Part shown: piece by piece, positions 1 through 6,589 of the stretch
How positions within the stretch are numbered: position 1 is the first letter of the stretch
Layout of the letters: every line of letters starts with the position of its first letter
Origin: CALBMX01 sp047629095
Lineage (GTDB): Bacteria > Planctomycetota > UBA1135 > GCA-002686595
DNA length: 22,194 bases
NCBI GenBank assembly: GCA_047629095.1
Contig: JBLHWM010000010.1
Location: 1 to 22,194, forward strand
Direction: 5' to 3'
The notes under the pieces: generated by a model
Seen by the model: only the letters and a program-made list of their open reading frames with translations
Told to the model about the DNA's origin: nothing
Databases searched by the model: none
Made by a program: the position numbers and the translations under genes

Positions 1-355
1 CGCCCTAGCTGTCCTCGCCCAGGATTCCACCTCCCCCGACTACCTCCAGGCCAAGCTCGGCTTGATCGAGAGCCTCGTATACCTTGACCACGACAGCTGT
101 GCCGTGGAGTTCATGGGCCTCGCCTCGGACCTCCCCGGCGGCGGTCCTCCCCTCAAGGACTACGTCTACATCGCCGGCCTACTAGCCAATGCGGGGCATC
201 TCGAGTCCAGCTTCGCCGTGGCCGACCTGGGGAACCAGCGCTTCCCCGACGCCCCCGGTCTCGTCAAAGTCTTCGAGAACATCGCCGAGAAGGCCAAGAA
301 CGTGGGCTCGTCCAAACTCAACGAGGGTCTGGCCGGCCTGGGCTATCTGGAGTAG
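1..355 (+). CDS. Hypothetical protein, C-terminal part (paralogue of the next gene)
   Basis: The frame is open from the window edge (first full codon at base 2) to TAG at 353-355, so the start lies upstream of the window. The visible 117 residues are helical in character and align along their length with the protein at 453-959. Shared blocks are KLGLIESL, a central KDY-YIAG-LA block, and the final LAGLGYL. The two genes are therefore a tandem duplication. The complete paralogue carries an export signal, so this protein is probably exported as well. The repeated helical, Ala/Leu-rich pattern resembles degenerate TPR-like helices, but I cannot assign a family. Function unknown. Confidence 0.8.
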   Translation, partial: ALAVLAQDSTSPDYLQAKLGLIESLVYLDHDSCAVEFMGLASDLPGGGPPLKDYVYIAGLLANAGHLESSFAVADLGNQRFPDAPGLVKVFENIAEKAKNVGSSKLNEGLAGLGYLE

Positions 356-452
356 CGATTCCCCTCCAAACCCAACCCAAGCCCAAATCCCGAGCTACAA
401 TTCGCCTCGACCTAGCTCCCCAACCGAAATCAGCACTGCCCCTCTTCCTTAT

Positions 453-959
453 ATGAAGACCAACAAGATCCAATCCACCCTGCTCGCGGCCACCCTTGGC
501 CTGACCCTTGGCTTTGCCAGCTGCGCCGGCGAGGCCTCCGCAACGGACCTCAACAGCCAGGGCGAGACCGCCCTGCAGAGCCAGGACTACGACGGCGCTA
601 AGGCCAGCTTTGAAGGCGCCCTAGCCGCACTCGGCGATGACACCACGTCAGCCGACTACAAGGCCGCCAAGCTCGGCCTCATCGAGTCCCTTGCCCACCT
701 GGACGCCGGTGGCTGCGAGACCGCCTTCTTGGCCCTCGCCAAGGAAGGCAACCTGGTCGCCAAGGACTACAGCTACATCGCGGGGCAGCTCGCCAGCGCC
801 AACAGCGTCATGGAAGGCATCAACGTCGCCGCCGCGGGCCTAGTCACCTTCCCCGAGGACCAAGGCTTGGACGCCGTGCTCAACACGCTCAAAGAGAAGG
901 CCAAGTCCAGCGGCAACGCCGAGGCCATCAGCGCCCTGGCCGGACTCGGCTACCTATAG
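453..959 (+). CDS. Exported/lipoprotein-like hypothetical protein, tandem paralogue
   Basis: This 168-residue protein starts at ATG 453, which gives a proper signal sequence: basic N-terminus (MKTNK), hydrophobic core at residues 9-21, then FASC with Cys24. That is compatible with a lipobox (Phe at -3 is unusual) or with signal peptidase I cleavage nearby. The open frame extends upstream to 189, but that part overlaps the preceding gene and has no signal. Residues 35-60 contain a TPR-like stretch (GETALQSQDYDGAKASFEGAL), and the rest aligns with the C-terminal part of the upstream gene. A small helical repeat protein in the cell envelope is likely; the partner is unknown. The gene is followed by a strong terminator, so the pair ends its transcription unit here. 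Confidence 0.85.
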   Translation: MKTNKIQSTLLAATLGLTLGFASCAGEASATDLNSQGETALQSQDYDGAKASFEGALAALGDDTTSADYKAAKLGLIESLAHLDAGGCETAFLALAKEGNLVAKDYSYIAGQLASANSVMEGINVAAAGLVTFPEDQGLDAVLNTLKEKAKSSGNAEAISALAGLGYL

Positions 960-978
960 CGTAGAGGCTCTCAACCAC

Positions 979-1019
979 AAAGCGCCCACCGCTGCCTACC
1001 AGCAGCGGTGGGCGCTTTT
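979..1019 (+). terminator. Rho-independent terminator after the paralogue pair
   Basis: A perfect 17-bp inverted repeat (979-995 with 1002-1018) surrounds a 6-nt loop. The 3' arm ends in TTTT followed by CGTT. It begins 20 nt after the stop of the gene ending at 959. The AAA on the 5' side means it could also act on the minus strand. Confidence 0.9.
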
Positions 1020-1142
1020 CGTTAAGTGGATTCCCAGAACTGCCGCCTAGCGAATCCAAGCCTCGCCAAGAGCGCCATTAGCTAAACCTCAAACTCCGAT
1101 TCTCCCGAAAGAAGTCAGAACCACCAACCCCGCGCTTCCAAA

Positions 1143-1676
1143 ATGAAAGGCCTAGTATTCACCGAGTTCCTAGAGATGGTCGAGTCCGCCCACGGCATGG
1201 ACACGACCGATCAGCTACTTGACGTCCCCGCCCTCGCAAGCGGCGGCGCATACACAGCTGTCGGTACCTACGACGCAGCCGAGCTCTTTGCCATGGTCGC
1301 TCGCCTCGCGGAGCTGCACGAAACACCTGTTGATGATCTGCTCATTGGATTTGGCGAACATCTCTTTACGCGCTTCCATGGGATCTACCCACAGATGTTC
1401 GAGGACAAAGTGAACGCCATTGATTTCCTCAAGAGTGTCCACGGTCACATCCATGTTGAGGTCCGCAAGCTGTACCCCGAAGCTGACTTACCGGAGTTCA
1501 CCTATCTGCACACTAGTGAGGGTCTGATCATGACCTATACCTCTAAGCGACCGCTCGCTCGATTTGGGCTGGGCCTCGTCCGTGGTTGCCTCGACCACTT
1601 TGGAGGCAGCGAATCGGTCACCTGCGAACTCCAGGAACCTTTCGATGGGACGGCCGCGACTTTTCGAATTAAGTGA
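1143..1676 (+). CDS. H-NOX (heme NO-binding) sensor protein
   Basis: This 177-residue protein has the usual length of a stand-alone bacterial H-NOX domain. The proximal heme ligand is His104 within IHVEVRKLYP. The heme propionate-binding YxSxR motif is present as Y132-T-S134-K-R136. In an ungapped comparison with the family, the distal pocket residue five positions after the motif Arg is Phe141, not Tyr. The Tyr there is known to stabilise O2 in H-NOX proteins of obligate anaerobes, so this one is probably NO-selective; that part is inference. The TGA stop overlaps the GTG start of a hybrid histidine kinase (1673-1676), the classic hnoX-hnoK arrangement in which NO-bound H-NOX controls kinase autophosphorylation. 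No Shine-Dalgarno sequence is visible before the ATG. Confidence 0.95.
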   Translation: MKGLVFTEFLEMVESAHGMDTTDQLLDVPALASGGAYTAVGTYDAAELFAMVARLAELHETPVDDLLIGFGEHLFTRFHGIYPQMFEDKVNAIDFLKSVHGHIHVEVRKLYPEADLPEFTYLHTSEGLIMTYTSKRPLARFGLGLVRGCLDHFGGSESVTCELQEPFDGTAATFRIK

Positions 1677-3451
1677 GTCCTAACCAAGACAACAAAGAGG
1701 CCCGCTGGCTACAGCGCCTTAACCGTGAACGCGACGCGCGCAAGCAAGCGGAAGCTCTCCTCGAGGGGAAGAGTCTAGAGCTTTACCAGGTCAACGCCAC
1801 CCTAGCTAAGTCCTACGAGGATCTAGAGCTGCGCATCGCCGAGCGCACTTCCGAACTTGCCCAAGCTATGCAGCTGGCACAAAAAGCGACCACCGCTAAG
1901 TCCATGTTTCTCGCCAGCATGAGCCATGAGATTCGCACACCACTCAATGGCGTACTCGGCATGACTCGACTCCTCATGGATAGCGAGCTGTCCTACGATC
2001 AGCGCGAGCTAGCAGAGACACTCCAATACTCCGCCGAGGCTCTGATGGTACTGCTCAATGACATCTTGGATCTATCCAAGTTTGAAGCGGGCCAACTTGA
2101 GCTTGAGCACATCGAGTTTGATGTGCGCCGCATGGCAGAGGAGACTTGTGAGCTGCTCGCAGAGAAGGCCCAAGTCGGAGGCGTAGAACTGATGCTCTCC
2201 ATTGCGAGCGACGTCCCTAAGGCCCTCGTCGGAGACCCCGGCCGGTTGAGACAGGTCATTCTGAACTTGCTGAGCAACGCCGCAAAGTTCACGAAAGAGG
2301 GGGAGATCGAGCTCTGGATCCGCCTCAATGGCGACGACGGGGCCCTTACACAGGAGGGCGAGCCATCGCGCCTAATCCAGTTTGGCATTCGGGACACTGG
2401 CATTGGAATACCGAAGGACGCACTGTCCAAGCTGTTCAGCACCTTCACCCAAGTGGACTCTTCCACGACTCGGAAGTATGGCGGCACCGGACTCGGGCTT
2501 TCGATTTGTAAGCAGCTTGCGGAGCATATGGGCGGCGGCGTTCACGTCAGCTCGACCGATGGCGAAGGGTCGACATTCTCCTTTACGGCACAGCTCGGCT
2601 ACAACAGTTGCCCGGTGCCCAAACGTGCCCCAAGCCCAGGGACCGCAAGCAGACTCCTGATCACCTCATGTTCGCGCTTGCAGACAATCCTCACGCAAGA
2701 TCTCTACGACATTGGGTTTCAAGTGGAGAGCATCGATTCCGCCCCAGCGGTGAAAGCTAGGTTGATGCAGGAGCCAGCCCCGAGGGACATCCTGCTGGAC
2801 GCATCGTTCCTTGAGCGGAACCCCGATCTGACAGAGGCGCTAGTGAAAGTCTGTGCAAACGAAAGTACTCGACTCGCTCTCCTTACATCGGTTGGCCAGA
2901 CCGAGTGTCCTCGAATCCTAGAGGCCTCCCCTACTCGGCTTCATAAACCCATCCGCCTCTCAAGGCTAGCCAGCTTCCTCAAGCGTGAAGATACGGTGGG
3001 GCTTCGCCACGACTTACAGCCGAAGATCAGCGATCTCGGGGTCACCCGGCGTGACGGCTCTCGGCCTCTTGTTTTGCTTGTGGAAGACAACCGTGTCAAT
3101 CAAATCGTCGCCCAAGGGATTCTGACCAAACTGGGCGTAGATCTGGAGATCGTCGACAACGGGGCAAAGGCTCTGCACGCGATCGATTCCTCCCGCCACG
3201 ATCTTGTTCTCATGGATTGCCAGATGCCGATCATGGATGGCTACATGGCGACTTCGACCTGGCGCCAAAGGGAAGAGACGAGCGGCGAGCATATGACGAT
3301 CATCGCTATGACTGCCAATGCGATGCCCGGTGATCGAGGTCGCTGTCTCGAGGCAGGCATGGATGACTACATCTCCAAACCGTTCAAGACTGAAGACTTA
3401 GCTGCGCTCTTGCGGTCCTACTGCGCGCGAGACCTGCGCAGGTTGGGCTGA
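1673..3451 (+). CDS. Soluble hybrid histidine kinase (H-NOX-associated, HnoK-like)
   Basis: The protein has 592 residues, starts at GTG, and overlaps the H-NOX stop by four bases, implying translational coupling. There is no signal peptide or membrane segment. A coiled coil (about 10-75) is followed by HisKA with phospho-acceptor His85 (SHEIRTPLNG). HATPase_c follows with N202 in the N box, DTGIGI at 241-246 and GGTGLGL at about 270-276. A degenerate receiver spans about 326-438, and a complete receiver spans about 465-585 with E471/D472, phospho-acceptor D515, T547 and K569. With no sensor domain of its own, it probably reads NO through the H-NOX protein. A hybrid kinase needs an HPt protein and a final response regulator; neither is in this window. 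It converges on the next gene with only 8 nt between stops. Confidence 0.93.
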   Translation: MSPNQDNKEARWLQRLNRERDARKQAEALLEGKSLELYQVNATLAKSYEDLELRIAERTSELAQAMQLAQKATTAKSMFLASMSHEIRTPLNGVLGMTRLLMDSELSYDQRELAETLQYSAEALMVLLNDILDLSKFEAGQLELEHIEFDVRRMAEETCELLAEKAQVGGVELMLSIASDVPKALVGDPGRLRQVILNLLSNAAKFTKEGEIELWIRLNGDDGALTQEGEPSRLIQFGIRDTGIGIPKDALSKLFSTFTQVDSSTTRKYGGTGLGLSICKQLAEHMGGGVHVSSTDGEGSTFSFTAQLGYNSCPVPKRAPSPGTASRLLITSCSRLQTILTQDLYDIGFQVESIDSAPAVKARLMQEPAPRDILLDASFLERNPDLTEALVKVCANESTRLALLTSVGQTECPRILEASPTRLHKPIRLSRLASFLKREDTVGLRHDLQPKISDLGVTRRDGSRPLVLLVEDNRVNQIVAQGILTKLGVDLEIVDNGAKALHAIDSSRHDLVLMDCQMPIMDGYMATSTWRQREETSGEHMTIIAMTANAMPGDRGRCLEAGMDDYISKPFKTEDLAALLRSYCARDLRRLG

Positions 3452-3459
3452 GACCGGGC

Positions 3460-4212
3460 TCACTTACCGCCGAAGATATTCCCTACGACGCTGCTGACGC
3501 CACTGAAGCGATTGTGTTCGCCCTTGCCGCCGCTAGACGCATTCATGATGCGGTTTGCCAAGCGCGAGAGCGGAGCGGTCTGGATCCAGCATTTACCCGG
3601 CCCCGTTAGCTCAGCCAGGAAGAGTCCCTCCCCGCCGAAGAGCATGGACTTGACGCCCTTGACCATGCGGATGTCGTAGTCGACGGAACCCTCGAAGCCG
3701 ACGATGCAGCCGGTGTCCACGCGCAGGGTCTCGCCCTGTTGAAGCTCGCGCTCGATCACGTGGCCACCCGCGTGGATGAAGGCGAGTCCGTCTCCGCGCA
3801 AGCGCTGCAGGATGAAGCCCTCGCCGCCGAAGAAGCCGGCGCCGAAGCGCTTAGTGAAGGCGACCGAGATGTCGATGCCGTGGGCCGAGCACAGGTACGC
3901 ATTGCGCTGGCACAGCACCTCGCCTCGAGCCAGGTCGACGGGAATGATCTTGCCCGGGTACTCGGCCGCAAAGCCGACCGTGGCCTGCTGGTCACCCTCG
4001 TTCGTGAAGGACGTGATGAAGAAGCTCTCGCCCGAGAAGGCGCGCTTAATACCGTTCATCATTCCGCCTCCGGTAGAGGTCGCCATCTCGACTCCGTCCT
4101 CCATCCACATCATCGCGCCCGGCTCGGCCCGCACCGTCTCGCGGGGGTCCAAGGTGATGGAGACGGCCTGCATGTCGTCGCCGTGGATGAAGTAGTCGAT
4201 TTGATCTGTCAT
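3460..4212 (-). CDS. AIM24 / TIGR00266 family protein
   Basis: The 250-residue protein has the glycine-rich beta features of the AIM24 (TIGR00266, formerly DUF124) family. These include an N-terminal block with AEPGAMMWMED, a double-glycine GGEGF near the middle, AFIHAGGHV, a VDTGCIVGFE segment, and a late LFGGEGLFLAELTGPG block. Family members are soluble beta-structured proteins of unclear biochemical role; the yeast namesake is mitochondrial. No signal peptide is seen, so it is probably cytoplasmic. It is the last gene of a probable minus-strand operon with the hydrolase (36 nt gap) and the LOG protein. The ATG at 4212 is preceded by ACCCCCAAAA, an element that recurs before many starts here, and has no Shine-Dalgarno sequence. 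Confidence 0.9.
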   Translation of the reverse strand: MTDQIDYFIHGDDMQAVSITLDPRETVRAEPGAMMWMEDGVEMATSTGGGMMNGIKRAFSGESFFITSFTNEGDQQATVGFAAEYPGKIIPVDLARGEVLCQRNAYLCSAHGIDISVAFTKRFGAGFFGGEGFILQRLRGDGLAFIHAGGHVIERELQQGETLRVDTGCIVGFEGSVDYDIRMVKGVKSMLFGGEGLFLAELTGPGKCWIQTAPLSRLANRIMNASSGGKGEHNRFSGVSSVVGNIFGGK

Positions 4213-4248
4213 TGAACTTTTGGGGGTAGAGCCGAAGGCGCGCGTTAC

Positions 4249-5547
4249 TTAGTCCAGGTCTACGCGAACGGGGAACAGATATTCAGTATCCCCTCGGCCC
4301 GCGGACTCAAGCAGGGTCGCGAGCTTCATCTCGGGAATGCCCCGATAGACCTCCTTGCCCCCAAGTAGGATCGTGACCTCCTTGTCGAGGTCCACCATCT
4401 GCTCGTCGAGCCAGACCGAGATGCCCTCTTGGCCCCCGCCCTTCACCAGGATCTCGATCGAGTTCTTCTCCGTGTCCAAGTCCGCCGTCAGGATCGCGCG
4501 CTTGGTGGCGTCGGGCCAGCGCAGCCAATAGAAGTCTTGCTTCCAGGTCAGCTCCGGCTGCCAGACGATTCGCGTGGGCCGCGAGACGCGCCGTCGATCG
4601 CCGATCTTCTCGAACAGAGCCTCGTACCCGCCTGGTGGAGCCGCGTGCCCGCGCCCGGACACCTCCCAGTATTCGAAGTCAAAACCGCCGTAGGTTTTCT
4701 GCGCAGCCTCGAGCTGCTTCGCCGCCACGCGGTTCGCCTCGGGCGGAACCTGCACGTCGTCGTCGCTCTGGTAGATCCGGATCGGAACGTTGTAGAGGTT
4801 CGGAATGATGCCCTCGATGATGCTCTCGAAGCCGCCGCCAATGCCCATGATAGGTGTCGGTGCGCCGGCCGACGGAGCCAGCCCTGCCACGCGATCCGCA
4901 TGGTGCCCACCCAGGGTCCATGTGCCGTAACCGCCCATGGAGTGCCCCGCGAGATAGATACGCCCCGGATCGATGTCGAAGGTCCGAATCGCGCGCTCGA
5001 TCAGCTGCACCACGAACTCCTCGGTACCCGCATCGGTCCAACCGTGCTCGGTCTTTTCAATCACTTCGGGTGCGATCATCAAGAGGTCGAAGTCTTTGGC
5101 CGGCCCACTCCAGGCACTTGCGGAGGGTCCCGCATCACCGCTGCCCTTGCCGCCGCCATGCATCGCAATCAACAGGCCCTTCGGCTTCTTCGTCTTACCG
5201 CCAATGATGTACAGGCCCTTCTTCTCGTCCGGCCAAAAGTAGTGCCGGCCGCTGCTCTTCTCGATGCCCGGTCCCTTGGCAGACGCCTTCTCGAATCGCT
5301 TCAGCCAGCTCTTGCGGGTCTTATCCGTAAGGGCGGGGACCGTGGCGAGGTCGACCAAGATCTCTCTACGTCGAGCCGCGTCCTCCACGAGCCAACCATC
5401 GAGCTCGAGGTACTCGTCCACGAGCTTCTTCTGCTTGCTTGCGGAGAGTGGCTTCGGGTCCTGGCCTCCTGCGGCCAGCAATAAAAAGCAAGCGCCAACA
5501 AGTAGGGCCGCGGCGAGAATGCGTTGGGGAGACAAGTTGGCGCTCAT
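4249..5547 (-). CDS. Exported alpha/beta hydrolase (PHB-depolymerase/feruloyl-esterase-like)
   Basis: The 432-residue protein starts with an export signal (hydrophobic segment about 9-27). A Cys at position 20 lies inside the hydrophobic core, so a lipobox is doubtful. The catalytic domain (about 120-320) shows the oxyanion strand AMHGGGKGSG (128-137), the nucleophile elbow GHSMGG with Ser203, an acid-loop Asp within SDDDVQVP (262-264), and catalytic His301 in GRGHAAPPGG. This layout matches the esterase-D/PHB depolymerase/dienelactone-hydrolase-like exported esterases. Residues 325-432 form an extra C-terminal beta region without a recognised family. It probably cleaves an ester substrate outside the cytoplasm; the substrate cannot be read from the sequence. 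It starts 20 nt after the LOG gene stop and lies in the same operon. Confidence 0.85.
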   Translation of the reverse strand: MSANLSPQRILAAALLVGACFLLLAAGGQDPKPLSASKQKKLVDEYLELDGWLVEDAARRREILVDLATVPALTDKTRKSWLKRFEKASAKGPGIEKSSGRHYFWPDEKKGLYIIGGKTKKPKGLLIAMHGGGKGSGDAGPSASAWSGPAKDFDLLMIAPEVIEKTEHGWTDAGTEEFVVQLIERAIRTFDIDPGRIYLAGHSMGGYGTWTLGGHHADRVAGLAPSAGAPTPIMGIGGGFESIIEGIIPNLYNVPIRIYQSDDDVQVPPEANRVAAKQLEAAQKTYGGFDFEYWEVSGRGHAAPPGGYEALFEKIGDRRRVSRPTRIVWQPELTWKQDFYWLRWPDATKRAILTADLDTEKNSIEILVKGGGQEGISVWLDEQMVDLDKEVTILLGGKEVYRGIPEMKLATLLESAGRGDTEYLFPVRVDLD

Positions 5548-5567
5548 AGCTTAGTTGGGGCTGCTCT

Positions 5568-6422
5568 CTAGACTTTGATGTCGGGGCCGTCTTCCGCGTC
5601 AACGGCCTCGGGATCTTCTTGGTTCAGGACATTCTCCGTGAGCCAAGTCGTGATGTACTCATAGGCGTCATCGACGGAGTCGGTCATGTAGAACAAGTCG
5701 GGATCGGTCGGGCTAATGGTGCCAAACTCGATCATCGGCTCGAAGTGTAGGATCTTCTCCCAGTAGCTCTTACCGAAGAGAACAAGGGCCATGGGCTTCT
5801 TGATCTTCTGCGTTTGGATCAGCGTCGCGATCTCAAGTAGCTCGTCGAGGGTTCCGAAACCACCGGGCATCGTTACGACGGCCTTGGCGAGGTAGCTGAA
5901 CCAGAACTTGCGCATGAAGAAGTAGTGGAACTCCAGAGACAGGCGCCGCGTGATGTAGGGGTTGTCGTTCTGCTCAAACGGCAGCGAGATGTTCAGGCCG
6001 ATGTTCTCGCCCTTCGCCTCCGACGCGCCGCGGTTCGCAGCCTCCATGATGCCGGGCCCACCGCCCGAGCAGATCACGAAGCGACGGGACGTGCCCTCGA
6101 GCTTCTTCGACCACTCGGTGAGGCGGCGCGAGAGCTCGCGGGTTGCCTCGTAGTACTTCGAGATGTAGAGGCGCTTCTCGGCGGCCTCGATCTCCTTGGC
6201 GTCGCCTGTCTCTTTCGCTTCGGCGAGCTCTTTCGTCGCGACCTCGTGGGAGCGAATGCGCGCGGAACCAAACACGACAATCGTGTCGCGGATGTGCATT
6301 TCGCGCAGACGTGTCTCGGGCTCGATGTATTCGGCGAGGATGCGGAGGGCTCGTGCGTCCTTACTGTTGAGGAACGCTTCGTTTTCGTAGGCCTTCGTGG
6401 CCGTGTATCTATTTTCAGTCAT
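5568..6422 (-). CDS. LOG family protein (Rossmann-fold phosphoribohydrolase-like)
   Basis: Signature motifs of the LOG / TIGR00730 'lysine decarboxylase-like' family are clear: CSGGGPGIMEAANRGA (119-134 from the ATG at 6422) and PGGFGTLDE (186-194). Family members hydrolyse nucleoside 5'-monophosphates, releasing the base, as in cytokinin activation. In bacteria the physiological substrate is often uncertain. At 284 residues it is longer than the roughly 190-residue minimal LOG protein, with an extra N-terminal region (about 1-70) and an acidic C-terminal tail. I chose ATG 6422 (MTENRY). A TTG at 6455 would add 11 residues, and neither has a Shine-Dalgarno sequence. It heads a minus-strand operon and is divergent from the copper ATPase, with 167 nt between starts. 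Confidence 0.9.
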   Translation of the reverse strand: MTENRYTATKAYENEAFLNSKDARALRILAEYIEPETRLREMHIRDTIVVFGSARIRSHEVATKELAEAKETGDAKEIEAAEKRLYISKYYEATRELSRRLTEWSKKLEGTSRRFVICSGGGPGIMEAANRGASEAKGENIGLNISLPFEQNDNPYITRRLSLEFHYFFMRKFWFSYLAKAVVTMPGGFGTLDELLEIATLIQTQKIKKPMALVLFGKSYWEKILHFEPMIEFGTISPTDPDLFYMTDSVDDAYEYITTWLTENVLNQEDPEAVDAEDGPDIKV

Positions 6423-6589
6423 ATGGCCCGTATCAAACCAAATGCGAAGCTCCAAGGGGAGGGATTGACCTAGAAGTCTTCGGGAACTGGTCGCATGCAG
6501 GGCCAGGTTGCGAGACCGTATGTATCCGCCTGAAAGTCCGAGGAGAAACCCTCAAGCGCCTCTAGGATGCGACACAATCCCAGGTTGCT

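Noticed and set aside
4429..5484. Long antisense open frame (351 codons) opposite the hydrolase gene
   Set aside because: Composition artefact of GC-rich DNA; the opposite strand carries a clear hydrolase with catalytic residues and signal peptide.
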